Source of the DNA: an uncultured Prevotellaceae bacterium
GTDB lineage: Bacteria > Bacteroidota > Bacteroidia > Bacteroidales > Bacteroidaceae
Length of the DNA stretch: 16,049 bases
NCBI GenBank assembly: GCA_937892315.1
Contig: CALAVF010000103.1
Coordinates: 1 to 16,049 of the forward strand
Reading direction: 5' to 3'
Positions 6,298 to 13,794 of the stretch are shown piece after piece (position 1 is the first letter of the stretch; each line of letters opens with the position of its first letter). The translations under genes and the position numbers were made by a program. The notes under the pieces are model-generated. The model was not told where the DNA came from. It worked only from the letters and a program-made list of their open reading frames with translations, and ran no database searches.

Positions 6298-6762
6298 ATG
6301 GAAAAGTTGATTGTCAATTCATACGACGAGTTTGCCTCCCATTTGGGCGAGGTGATAGGTCAGAGCGAATGGCTCGAAGTCTCTCAGGAGCGTATCAACC
6401 TTTTTGCCGATGCCACGCTTGACCACCAGTGGATACATGTTGACACCGAGCGTGCGAAGGTGGAAAGTCCCTACAAGTCCACCATCGCTCACGGCTATCT
6501 CACCCTTTCCCTCCTCCCTCATCTGTGGCAGGAGATTATTCAGGTGAATAACGTCAAGATGCTCGTTAACTACGGAATGGATCAGATGAAGTTTGGCCAG
6601 CCGGTTCTTTCTGGCCAGCGTGTCCGTCTCACTGCATCTCTTCACGACATCTCCAACATTCGTGGCATCTGCAAGGCTCAAATCAAGTTTAAACTCGAAA
6701 TCGAGAACCAGAAGAAGCAAGCCCTCGAAGGTCTCGCCACATTCTTGTACTATTTCGAATAG
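6298..6762 (+). CDS. MaoC-like (R)-specific enoyl-CoA hydratase family protein
   Basis: This 154-residue single hotdog-fold protein is related to MaoC/NodN dehydratases, which hydrate trans-2-enoyl-CoA or related thioesters. Residues 34-52 read NLFADATLDHQWIHVDTER, the family's hydratase motif with the catalytic pair D42 and H47, and YKSTIAHGYLTLSL (59-72) carries the conserved AHG. The C-terminal part is the usual beta-sheet end. It stands alone between its own promoter box and an intrinsic terminator, so no pathway can be read from neighbours. The true substrate in Bacteroidales is not known to me. Fold assignment is firm; the substrate is open. Confidence 0.9.
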   Translation: MEKLIVNSYDEFASHLGEVIGQSEWLEVSQERINLFADATLDHQWIHVDTERAKVESPYKSTIAHGYLTLSLLPHLWQEIIQVNNVKMLVNYGMDQMKFGQPVLSGQRVRLTASLHDISNIRGICKAQIKFKLEIENQKKQALEGLATFLYYFE

Positions 6763-6802
6763 TGAGGGCATCGCTGTGTACACATCTTGGTGTGTTGGAA
6801 AC

Positions 6803-6838
6803 AAAACGGGTGGAAGTTTATGCTTCTGCCCGTTTTTT
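6803..6838 (+). terminator. Intrinsic terminator after the MaoC-like gene
   Basis: Bases 6803-6816 (AAAACGGGTGGAAG) pair with 6823-6836 through 14 positions, two of them G-U, closed by a 6-base loop. A run of six T follows in 6833-6838. It lies 41 nt after the stop codon. Confidence 0.88.
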
Positions 6839-6917
6839 GTATGCCTACATACACGGTGAAGAACGAAAAATGAAAGGATTTGTACATTTTGTGAAAAAGC
6901 AATTGGCGAAAAAGCCG

Positions 6918-6925
6918 TATTTTTG
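6918..6925 (+). promoter_or_regulatory. Probable -7 box of the double-hydrolase gene
   Basis: TATTTTTG followed by CAGCAG fits TAnnTTTG, 25 nt before the ATG at 6951. A TTTTG lies about 26 bases upstream, longer than the consensus spacing, so the -33 box is doubtful. Confidence 0.5.
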
Positions 6926-6950
6926 CAGCAGATTCAATACCCAAACATAG

Positions 6951-8894
6951 ATGGACATGAAAAAAATCTTTCTTCTGACAGCATGGATGGCTGTGTGTGG
7001 GCTGACCATGACCCAAGCCCAAGAGACTCAAAACCGAACCCCACGAATGGAATGGTTCGAAAGTGTGAAATCCCCCGAAATCTCCCCTGAGGGCGATGTG
7101 ACCTTCCGCCTTTTTGCCCCGCAGGCAAAGAAGGTGGAACTGAGCAGCCAGTTCTGCCCCAACACGCCGATGGTGAAGGACGAAGCCTCTGGACTTTGGA
7201 AGGTGACGCTTCACCCTGAGGTGGCAGACATCTATCCCTACAACTTCGTGGTGGACGGACAGCAGGTGAGCGACCCCAACAACAAGGAGGTCTTCCCCAA
7301 CGAACTTTTCAAGGCGAGCCTCTTGGTGATGCCCAATCCCGATATGCTTTACACTGAGCGGAACATCCCGCATGGAAAGGTCCACTACTGCAATTACTAC
7401 TCCACTGTTCTGAAGGAGAATCGTCGCCTGCTCGTCTATACCCCTGCCGATTACGACCGCGATGTCCAGCGTCACTATCCCGTCTTCTATCTTGTCAGCG
7501 GCACAACCGACACGGAAGAGACCTGGTACAAGGCGGGTCGCACCAACGACATCATGGACAACCTCATTCAGAGTGGCAAAGCCAACAAGATGATTGTGGT
7601 GATGCCCTACGGCAACATGAACACGGGCAATCCGCGTCCCTCTTCTCCCGAAGCCACCAAGTGCTATGAGATTTTCTCGCAGGAGATGAAGGAGTGCATC
7701 ATGCCATACGTCGAGAAGAATTTCCGCACGAAGACTGAACGCGGAAACCGAGCCATCGCAGGTTTTTCCCGTGGTGGCGGCGAAGCACTCTACACGGCGT
7801 TCCGGCTCTCCGACCAGTTCGCCTCGGTGTGTGCCTACAGTGCCTACCTGACCAACGAGGTCTATGAGCAGCAGTTTGGCGACCTTCTCAATCATCCCGA
7901 AAAGACCAACGACCTCTATCGGCTCATCTGGTTCGGAGTCGGCAGCAGCGACTTCCTCCTCGAAGGCGTCCACGCCAACGAAGCCCTCTTCCGGCAGAAA
8001 GGCATCCGTTTCGAGCAGTTCGACACCACAGGCGGACACACCTGGATGAATGCCCGCAAGTTCTTAGGACTGACCGCTCCCAAACTCTTCAAGGTGCAGA
8101 GCAAAGTTGTTGAAGAGGGTGGTGCAGGAGCCTACAAAGCCGTGGTGGAATCAGAAGAGACCCTCCCTGGCTTCACCATTTATCGCCCACAGGACATGTC
8201 GGCAGCCGTCAAGGGCGAAGGCAAACTTCCCGTCCTCCTTTTTGCCAATGGTGCCTGCATGGATTCGAGTGTCGGCTATGAGAACATGCTCAACCACATC
8301 GCCTCTCACGGCTACATGGTTGTCGCCATCGGCGAACTTCAGCAGAAGCAGTTCGACCGCAACGAGAACTCCACTCAGTCAGAAATGCTCGACGAGGCTC
8401 TGCAGTGGGTGCTCCGTCAGACAAAGACCAAAGGCTGCAAATACTTTGGCTTGCTCGACCCCAAGAAGATTGCCGCAGGCGGTCACTCATGCGGAGGTGC
8501 CCAGACGCTCTACAACTGTGGCAATCCCAACATCAAAACCTGTATCATCTTCAATGCCGGCATGGGCAAGATGAGCATGGCGGGAGCCAGCCCCGCATCG
8601 CTCCTCAATCTCCATCAGCCCATCCTCTACATGACTGGAGGCACTACCGATGTGGCATACCAGAACGCACAAATCGACTACGAATCTATCAGCAAAGTGC
8701 CTGTAGTCCTTGCCGACAACACCCAATCTGGTCATGGTGGCACCTATGGTCAGCCCCACGGTGGCAGCAACGCAGTCCTTGCCCTCCGCTGGCTCGACTG
8801 GCAACTCAAGGGCAAGAAGGCCAACGCCCCCACCTTCCTCAAGCCAGACCTCACCGACTTTGACGGTTGGACCATCAAGGCAAAAGGTTTCTAA
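6951..8894 (+). CDS. Secreted CE1-type esterase fused to a second alpha/beta hydrolase
   Basis: The 647-residue chain begins with a signal peptide (cleavage likely after MTQA, ~residue 23). Residues ~40-130 look like an immunoglobulin-like CBM48/E-set module (VTFRLFAPQAKKVEL, YPYNFVVDG). Residues ~135-385 are a CE1/esterase-D domain with nucleophile S273 in GFSRGG, D334 in GSSDF and H363 in GGHTW; such domains remove feruloyl or acetyl groups from xylan. Residues ~395-625 form a second alpha/beta-hydrolase, dienelactone-hydrolase or cutinase-like, with S513 in GGHSCGG, a likely D567 and H595 in SGHGG. The gene is monocistronic, with a promoter box upstream and a palindromic repeat after it. 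M3 is an alternative start and gives a cleaner signal peptide. Domain calls are firm; substrates are inferred. Confidence 0.88.
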   Translation: MDMKKIFLLTAWMAVCGLTMTQAQETQNRTPRMEWFESVKSPEISPEGDVTFRLFAPQAKKVELSSQFCPNTPMVKDEASGLWKVTLHPEVADIYPYNFVVDGQQVSDPNNKEVFPNELFKASLLVMPNPDMLYTERNIPHGKVHYCNYYSTVLKENRRLLVYTPADYDRDVQRHYPVFYLVSGTTDTEETWYKAGRTNDIMDNLIQSGKANKMIVVMPYGNMNTGNPRPSSPEATKCYEIFSQEMKECIMPYVEKNFRTKTERGNRAIAGFSRGGGEALYTAFRLSDQFASVCAYSAYLTNEVYEQQFGDLLNHPEKTNDLYRLIWFGVGSSDFLLEGVHANEALFRQKGIRFEQFDTTGGHTWMNARKFLGLTAPKLFKVQSKVVEEGGAGAYKAVVESEETLPGFTIYRPQDMSAAVKGEGKLPVLLFANGACMDSSVGYENMLNHIASHGYMVVAIGELQQKQFDRNENSTQSEMLDEALQWVLRQTKTKGCKYFGLLDPKKIAAGGHSCGGAQTLYNCGNPNIKTCIIFNAGMGKMSMAGASPASLLNLHQPILYMTGGTTDVAYQNAQIDYESISKVPVVLADNTQSGHGGTYGQPHGGSNAVLALRWLDWQLKGKKANAPTFLKPDLTDFDGWTIKAKGF

Positions 8895-8956
8895 GCCCTC
8901 TTTCCTCCCGCTCGTCGATGGGGGGATGAAAGAGACGTAAGTGACGGCACTCTCCC

Positions 8957-9103
8957 CAAGAGGAAATGTCAAAATGGCTCTCCCCGTACCCCCTAAAGTG
9001 GTCTGAGTCAGACCGCCGAAGCGATGTGACTCAGACCGCCAAGGCGGTGTGACTCAGACCACTTTAGGGGACACGAGGGATGTCATTTTGGCATATCCTC
9101 TTG
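8957..9103. repeat. Palindromic intergenic repeat, copy 2, with 54-base arms
   Basis: The core arms 8990-9010 and 9050-9070 are a perfect 21-bp inverted repeat (CCCCTAAAGTGGTCTGAGTC + A). Outside them, in the same register, 8958-8976 pairs with 9084-9102 at 17 of 19 positions. The 13-base segments between are diverged, and almost all their differences are transitions. Inside are two related 23-base units, 9011-9033 and 9034-9056. Cores start at 9000, 9023 and 9046. It lies between the esterase gene and tRNA-Phe, which converge. The remaining sequence from 8895 to 9230 shows only an imperfect CTCTTTC/GAAAGAG hairpin after the esterase stop and no credible gene. Confidence 0.9.
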
Positions 9104-9230
9104 TCAATCGCACCTTTCTGCTTCTGTTGCCAGACGACGATGCGGTCTGTCCTGTTCTGTATGATGTTGTTGTAAGAGAAACTGTCGCCCTGTTCGTGTA
9201 ACTTTCAGAGCCGAAGAGGAACCGACAGCC

Positions 9231-9275
9231 AAAAAACGAAAAAACGCTAACCCTTTTTGAAAGAGTTAGCGTTTT
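9231..9275 (-). terminator. Intrinsic terminator of tRNA-Phe
   Basis: Bases 9241-9256 pair with 9260-9275 through 16 positions with one C-A mismatch and a 3-base loop. On the minus strand the stem is followed by TTTTTTCGTTTTTT. It begins 7 nt after the tRNA 3' end. Confidence 0.88.
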
Positions 9276-9281
9276 CTGATG

Positions 9282-9354
9282 TGGTACCACCAGGATTCGA
9301 ACCGGGGACACACGGATTTTCAGTCCGATGCTCTACCAACTGAGCTATGGCACC
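9282..9354 (-). tRNA. tRNA-Phe (anticodon GAA)
   Basis: The 73-base gene folds as a standard cloverleaf. The acceptor stem GGTGCCA pairs with TGGTACC (one G-T pair) and the discriminator is A. The D arm is GCTCAGTTGGTAGAGC, the anticodon stem-loop is CGGACTGAAAATCCG with anticodon GAA, and the T arm is CCCCGGTTCGAATCCTGG. The 3' CCA is not encoded; CATC follows, so CCA must be added by the nucleotidyltransferase. It has its own promoter and terminator and stands alone. Confidence 0.97.
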
Positions 9355-9386
9355 TTGTTTGGGGCTGAACTTTCGTTTAGCGAGTG

Positions 9387-9418
9387 CAAAGGTAGGGCTT
9401 TTTTGGTTACTGACCAAA
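9387..9418 (-). promoter_or_regulatory. Promoter of tRNA-Phe
   Basis: On the minus strand, TTTG (9415-9418) and TACCTTTG (9387-9394) are separated by exactly 20 bases, a full match to the Bacteroidetes consensus. The start should fall near 9380, about 26 nt before the mature tRNA 5' end. Confidence 0.85.
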
Positions 9419-9467
9419 CTTTTGACACTTTTTTTTGTGTTTGTGGTGTTTTTTGTGATGGTTTTCT

Positions 9468-9475
9468 TAACTTTG
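9468..9475 (+). promoter_or_regulatory. Probable -7 box of the 5'-nucleotidase gene
   Basis: TAACTTTG followed by TGG fits TAnnTTTG. TTTG at 9440-9443 is 24 bases upstream, slightly long. It predicts transcription from about 9482 and rules out the in-frame ATG at 9347 as the real start. Confidence 0.5.
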
Positions 9476-9508
9476 TGGAGAAAATCAATCGTAAAAACAA
9501 GGAAAACT

Positions 9509-10927
9509 ATGAAAAAAGTATTGACGATGGTAGCATTGCTGTGCCTGTCTCTGACGGTGGCGGCACAGAAGAAAGAGGTGGTGATTCTGACGCTGAATGA
9601 CATGCATGCGGTGATAGAGAATTTCCCCAAGTTGTCGCACGTGGTGGACAGTCTTCGCGAGCAGTATCCGCAGTTGCTGGTCTTCTCGGCGGGTGACAAC
9701 CGCACGGGCAACCCCTACAATGACCGATATTCCGACCCTTCCTATCCGATGACGGCTCTGATGAATCAGATTGGTGTGGCGGCTTCGGCGATTGGCAACC
9801 ACGAATGGGACAGCAAGGTGGAGGGCTTTCGCCGCCAGATGCGACGGAGCAATTTCCGTTATCTGTGTGCCAACATGGAGGCTCCCGACTCGATGAATCT
9901 GCATGTGCAGCCCTGCCAGTTCTTCGATGTGGAAGGTGTCCGCTTGGGAGTGCTGGGGGTGATTCAGTTGGGTGTGCATGGCATTCCCGATTGCCATCCC
10001 GACAATGTGAGAGGCATCAAGTTCACCCGTGCGAACGAGATGATTGGACAGTATGAGTGGATGCGGAAGGAGTGTGATGTGCTGGTGCTGTTGAGTCACG
10101 ATGGCTATTATGCTGACGTGGAGACGGCAAATCTGTACCCTTGGTTTGATGTTATTCTGGGTGGTCACACGCATTTGTTGGTGGATGCCAACACGTTCCA
10201 CAACAATGTGCTCATCACGCAAAGCAAGAGCAAGGTGCGGTTCGCCACTTTGGTGAAGATTGGGCTGGAGGACGGAAAGGTGGTGAGTCGCGAGTCGGAG
10301 ATTATCGATATTGCCAACCATCGAGGCGAGAACGAGGTGGTGAGGGCGATGGTGGATTTCTTCCATCAGAACGAGGAGATGAAGCGGGTGATTTGTAGAG
10401 TGGAGAGGTCGCTGACGGACGTGGAGGAACTGGGTTGCCTGATGGCGGATGCGATGCGTGAGGAGGGTGGCTGTGATGTGTATGTACAGAATGGTGGCGG
10501 TGTGCGTTTCAGCGAGTTTCTTGCCGGCCCCATCACGGTGGGCGATGTGTTGCGGCTCGACCCGTTCGGCAACGAGGCGATGATGATGGAGATGACGGGC
10601 AGGCAGTTGGCTGACTTCATCATGGAGTGTCGCGACAATGACGAGACGGTGGCTCCTTTCGTGTCGGGGGTGAAGTATGTGCTGACCATCGACCCGAACG
10701 ACAGCACTCGCAGCAAGAGCATCGTGCTGACCACCGAGGATGGCAAGAAGTTTGACCTGAAGAAGAAGTACAAGGTGGGCACGAGCAACTATATCCAGAC
10801 GTTGTGCGGCACCTTCGAGGGTAAGGGCTTGGGCGTGCAGACGAGCGACCTGATTCTCCGCTATCTGGAGAAACGGGAGGCGGTCGATTATGCCGGCAAG
10901 AGACGTATCGAGGTTATTTCGCGATAA
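9509..10927 (+). CDS. Secreted 5'-nucleotidase / metallophosphoesterase (UshA-like)
   Basis: The 472-residue protein starts with a signal peptide (MKKVLTMVALLCLSLTVAAQ), pointing to the periplasm or outer surface. The calcineurin-like metallophosphatase domain carries the metal ligands in order: D31 and H33 in LNDMHA, D63 in AGDN, N97-H98 in GNHEWD, H197 in SHDG, and H220/H222 in GGHTH. Residues ~295-465 are the 5'-nucleotidase C-terminal domain, with NGGGVR (328-333) and LDPFGNE for nucleotide-base recognition. The family hydrolyses nucleoside 5'-monophosphates, UDP-sugars or 2',3'-cyclic nucleotides. Fused long in one chain here, although many Bacteroidales split the two domains into adjacent genes. 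The start at 9509 was chosen for the signal peptide and promoter position. Its 3' end overlaps the convergent PHP gene by 14 nt. Confidence 0.93.
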   Translation: MKKVLTMVALLCLSLTVAAQKKEVVILTLNDMHAVIENFPKLSHVVDSLREQYPQLLVFSAGDNRTGNPYNDRYSDPSYPMTALMNQIGVAASAIGNHEWDSKVEGFRRQMRRSNFRYLCANMEAPDSMNLHVQPCQFFDVEGVRLGVLGVIQLGVHGIPDCHPDNVRGIKFTRANEMIGQYEWMRKECDVLVLLSHDGYYADVETANLYPWFDVILGGHTHLLVDANTFHNNVLITQSKSKVRFATLVKIGLEDGKVVSRESEIIDIANHRGENEVVRAMVDFFHQNEEMKRVICRVERSLTDVEELGCLMADAMREEGGCDVYVQNGGGVRFSEFLAGPITVGDVLRLDPFGNEAMMMEMTGRQLADFIMECRDNDETVAPFVSGVKYVLTIDPNDSTRSKSIVLTTEDGKKFDLKKKYKVGTSNYIQTLCGTFEGKGLGVQTSDLILRYLEKREAVDYAGKRRIEVISR

Positions 10928-11633
10928 GTCTCAGAAAATCATTGGGTTTGTCGTTGATGATGAGTTCGTCGGGGAATTCCGTCTCTGTCAGCAACGGCAG
11001 GGCATAGCGATAGTCGCAGATGGCTGACGTGTGGTGGGCGTCGCTGCCGAGGATGATGGGCACGTCGTGTTGCTTGCATAGGTGCAACATCTTTGTAAAC
11101 ATGGGATGAGCCCGTTTCTTGTGGCGGGCAGGGTTGAGCGAACTGCTGTTCAACTCCAGCAGGGTGTTGGTGCGATGGGCTGCCAAGACGATGGCTTCGA
11201 TGTCGAAGTCGGATGCCGTGCCGTCGCAAGGGTGGGAGATGATGTGGATGAGTGGATTCTCGATGGCACCGAGCAGGGCTGAGGTGTTCTGCTGGCGTGT
11301 GCCGTCGGTGTAGCAGCGGGAGTGCAGCCCTGCAATGATGTGGTCCATGCAGTCAATTTCTTCGGGGTCGGTGATGTCAACATTCCCCTCATAGTCGATG
11401 ATGTTCAGTTCTGCTCCCATCAGCAGCCGCATGTTGCCGTACTGCCGTGGCACGACGTGCATGTTGCGGAAGTAGATGGGGTGGCAAGTGCCTGGGATGG
11501 CAGGGCCATGTTCGGTCACACCAAATAGTGTCAGGTTGTACTTTAGTGCCTCTTGAATCATCTCATTGAGGGTGCTGAAAGCATGACCTGACACGATGGT
11601 GTGCGTATGTACGTCCAGTTTTATGTTGATCAT
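10914..11633 (-). CDS. PHP-domain phosphoesterase (YcdX-like)
   Basis: This 239-residue protein is a Polymerase-and-Histidinol-Phosphatase family hydrolase of the YcdX type, with a trinuclear metal site. Likely ligands are H9 and H11 in DVHTHT, H17, E41-H42 in VTEHGP, E75 in GAELN, H104 in AGLHSR, H134 in SHPCDG, and D198 and H200 in GSDAHH. Relatives act as phosphatases on small substrates; the physiological one is usually unknown. It is the last gene of a five-gene minus-strand operon, beginning 2 nt after the PaaI-like stop (TAATAATG), so it is translationally linked to it. A connection to aromatic-amino-acid metabolism is by position only. Confidence 0.9.
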   Translation of the reverse strand: MINIKLDVHTHTIVSGHAFSTLNEMIQEALKYNLTLFGVTEHGPAIPGTCHPIYFRNMHVVPRQYGNMRLLMGAELNIIDYEGNVDITDPEEIDCMDHIIAGLHSRCYTDGTRQQNTSALLGAIENPLIHIISHPCDGTASDFDIEAIVLAAHRTNTLLELNSSSLNPARHKKRAHPMFTKMLHLCKQHDVPIILGSDAHHTSAICDYRYALPLLTETEFPDELIINDKPNDFLRLIAK

Positions 11634-11635
11634 TA

Positions 11636-12049
11636 TTACATCAAAGAGTCAAAGGGGAAATCTCTCCTCATGCGGTAGGCGAGTCCTGTCATCACGGCGA
11701 GGAGTTCACCGTTCTGGTTGGTGACTTTCATGTCGCAGTAGGGCAGTTTGCGGTGGTCGTACACTTCTGTACACTCCGCAATAATGCGGTCGCCCAACTG
11801 TCCCGACTTCAGGAAAGTGATGGTGTTGCTGATGCCCAACGTGAGTGTGCCGTGACAGTTGGCAACCCCTGCAAAGGCGAGGTCTGCCAAGGTGTACATC
11901 ACGCCGCCCTGACATACACCCGCCCCGTTCAGATGTCTTTCCTCCACCGTCAGTTCCGCACGGGCATACCCTTCACGTACCTCGGTAAGTTGTGCCCCGA
12001 TGCTGTGGGCAAAGCGGTCGTTGGTGTTGAGATTGTCAAGCAGAGTCAT
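11636..12049 (-). CDS. PaaI-like hotdog thioesterase
   Basis: This 137-residue hotdog-fold protein matches the PaaI thioesterase family, which hydrolyses aryl-CoA esters such as phenylacetyl-CoA or hydroxyphenylacetyl-CoA. The motif reads HLNGAGVCQGGVMYTLADLAFA, with N41 and D56 in the positions of the catalytic Asn and Asp. The usual His of the HGG segment is Gln (Q47), an unusual change. It sits 6 nt after the ACT gene in an operon with a phenylacetate-CoA ligase, so it probably releases CoA from the ligase's product or from stalled aryl-CoA intermediates. Family assignment is good; activity with the His-to-Gln change is uncertain. Confidence 0.88.
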   Translation of the reverse strand: MTLLDNLNTNDRFAHSIGAQLTEVREGYARAELTVEERHLNGAGVCQGGVMYTLADLAFAGVANCHGTLTLGISNTITFLKSGQLGDRIIAECTEVYDHRKLPYCDMKVTNQNGELLAVMTGLAYRMRRDFPFDSLM

Positions 12050-12055
12050 GGGCGA

Positions 12056-12475
12056 TTACTTGAAATCGTTTTCGGTGAGGAAGGTCATCTTGCCGAGCAT
12101 GATGGTCTCCTTGGCCTTCTCTGCCTGGTCGGCACGGAAGACGAGAACACCCTTGCCTTGCCAGAGGAAGGAGTAAAGATAGAGGATGCTCACGCCAGCA
12201 TCGGAAATCCGCTTGACGGCTTCGGCGGCACGTCCGGGCTGGTCGTCGATGCTGAGGGCAAAGACGTCGGAGAGTTGCACGTTGATGCCAGCCTCTTTCA
12301 GAATGAGGTATGCCTGTGGCGGATTGTTGGTCAGCAGACGGTAGATGCCGTAGTCCTTAGTGTCGGCAATGGTGGAGGCGATAATCTGTATGCCTGCCTT
12401 GCTGAGCAGGTCGAGAACCTTGATGAGGGTGCCTCCCTTGTTCTCGATGAAGATGGAAAGTTGCTTGATAGTCAT
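12056..12475 (-). CDS. Tandem ACT-domain regulatory protein
   Basis: The 139-residue protein consists of two ACT domains, the first at ~3-67 (MTIKQLSIFIENKGGTLIKVLDLLS...) and the second at ~70-135 (FALSIDDQPGRAAEAVKRISDAGVSILYLYSF). ACT domains bind amino acids and control metabolic enzymes. Small stand-alone double-ACT proteins are commonly found beside phenylacetate-CoA ligase and indolepyruvate oxidoreductase genes in anaerobes. Here it begins 2 nt after the PaaK stop and ends 6 nt before the PaaI gene. It likely senses an aromatic or branched amino acid and modulates the pathway; the ligand is not deducible. Confidence 0.9.
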   Translation of the reverse strand: MTIKQLSIFIENKGGTLIKVLDLLSKAGIQIIASTIADTKDYGIYRLLTNNPPQAYLILKEAGINVQLSDVFALSIDDQPGRAAEAVKRISDAGVSILYLYSFLWQGKGVLVFRADQAEKAKETIMLGKMTFLTENDFK

Positions 12476-12477
12476 GG

Positions 12478-13794
12478 TTATTGATATACTTTACGTTTAT
12501 CTACTACGCGGACAGCCTTGCCTTCGCTGACAGGCAGGGTGCCCTTTGGTACGAGTTTCACGTGTGGGGTGAGCAGAATTTCGTCCTTCAGACGACGCTT
12601 GATTTCTTTCTCCAGTGAGAGAAGACGCTGGAAGTCGTCGGTGAAGAGTTCTTCGAGTTCCACTTCCACGGTCATGTTGTCATTGTCCTCGTCGGTGGTG
12701 AGGGTGATGAGGTAGTTGCTGGCGAGTTCCTTGAACTGCATGAGAATCTTTTCAATCTGAATCGGGAAGATGTTCACGCCACGCAGCACCATCATGTCAT
12801 CGCTACGTCCACGCATACGGTCGAGGCGGATGTGGTTACGTCCGCATGGGCAAGTGCGACCCAGCACACGGGTCAAGTCGCGGGTGCGGTAACGAAGCAA
12901 CGGCATCGCCTCACGATACAGCGTGGTGAGCACCAGTTCGCCAATCTCGCCGTCCTTCACAGGTTCCAACGTCTCTGGGTTGACAATCTCCACGATGTAG
13001 TAGTCCTCCCAGAAGTGGAGACCGTTCTGCTCCTTGCACTCGAAGCCCACACCGGGACCGCACATCTCGCTCATGCCGAACGAGTTGTATGCCTTCACGC
13101 CCATCATGTCCTCGATACGCTTGCGCTGTTCCTCCGAGTGCGGCTCGGCACCGATGGCGAGCACCTTCAACTTCGTGTCCTTGCGAGGGTCAACGCCCTC
13201 CTGCTGCATCACCTCGTAGAGACGAGTCACGTAACTGGGCACAGCATGAATGGCAGTGGTTCCAAAATCCTTGATAAACTTAATCTGACGCAGCGAGTTG
13301 CCTGCCGCAGCGGGCACGGTGAGCATTCCGAGTTTCTCGGCTCCATACTGGAATCCGAGACCGCCTGTGAACATGCCGTAACCAGAGGAGTTCTGGAACA
13401 CATCGTCAGGACGCAGCCCCACCATCCAGAGGTTGCGAGCCACTTGGTTTGCCCATTCGTCGAGGTCTTTCTTCGTGTGGAGAATGACCGTCGGATTGCC
13501 TGTGGTGCCCGACGAGGAGTGCAGACGCACACACTCGCGGAGTGGCACGCTGGCGATGCCGAAGGGGTAGGTGTCACGCAGGTCTTGCTTGGTGGTGAAA
13601 GGTATCTTGCGGATGTCGTCGAGGCTCTGGATATCCTCGGGTTTCAGTCCTGCTTCCTCGAAACGCTGCTTGTAGAACGGCGAGTTCATGCAGTGCTTCA
13701 CGGTGGCTTGCAGGCGTTCCAGTTGCAACTTGTTCAGTTCCTCACGAGACAGCGTCTCGTATTGCGGATGAAGGTAAGGTGATTTATCGTCCAT
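12478..13794 (-). CDS. paaK: Phenylacetate-CoA ligase
   Basis: The 438-residue adenylate-forming enzyme activates arylacetates (phenylacetate, indoleacetate or related acids) to CoA thioesters using ATP. The phosphate-binding loop is SSSGTTGNPT (93-102). Other family signatures are GYGMFTGGLGFQYGAEKLG, AIGAEPHSEEQRKRIE, YNSFGMSEMCGPGVGFEC, a CPCGRNHIRL cysteine pair, and the C-terminal hinge GRSDDMMVLRGVNIFPIQIE. Length is typical. Its start overlaps the end of the aminotransferase gene by 11 nt, so the two are translationally coupled. In anaerobes the enzyme links with indolepyruvate oxidoreductase either to degrade aromatic amino acids or, as reported for ruminal Prevotella, to make them from arylacetates. 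That direction is inference here. Confidence 0.95.
   Translation of the reverse strand: MDDKSPYLHPQYETLSREELNKLQLERLQATVKHCMNSPFYKQRFEEAGLKPEDIQSLDDIRKIPFTTKQDLRDTYPFGIASVPLRECVRLHSSSGTTGNPTVILHTKKDLDEWANQVARNLWMVGLRPDDVFQNSSGYGMFTGGLGFQYGAEKLGMLTVPAAAGNSLRQIKFIKDFGTTAIHAVPSYVTRLYEVMQQEGVDPRKDTKLKVLAIGAEPHSEEQRKRIEDMMGVKAYNSFGMSEMCGPGVGFECKEQNGLHFWEDYYIVEIVNPETLEPVKDGEIGELVLTTLYREAMPLLRYRTRDLTRVLGRTCPCGRNHIRLDRMRGRSDDMMVLRGVNIFPIQIEKILMQFKELASNYLITLTTDEDNDNMTVEVELEELFTDDFQRLLSLEKEIKRRLKDEILLTPHVKLVPKGTLPVSEGKAVRVVDKRKVYQ

Noticed and set aside
6750..8039. 429-codon open frame on the minus strand
   Set aside because: It is opposite the esterase gene, has low-complexity His/Val-rich sequence and no domain, and covers the terminator and a promoter of the real genes.
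9054..9311. 85-codon minus-strand frame over the tRNA terminator
   Set aside because: It runs through the tRNA-Phe gene, its terminator and repeat copy 2, so it is not a credible gene.
9485..10366. 293-codon minus-strand frame opposite the 5'-nucleotidase
   Set aside because: His/Gln-rich shadow of a secure gene, without a promoter box or family match.
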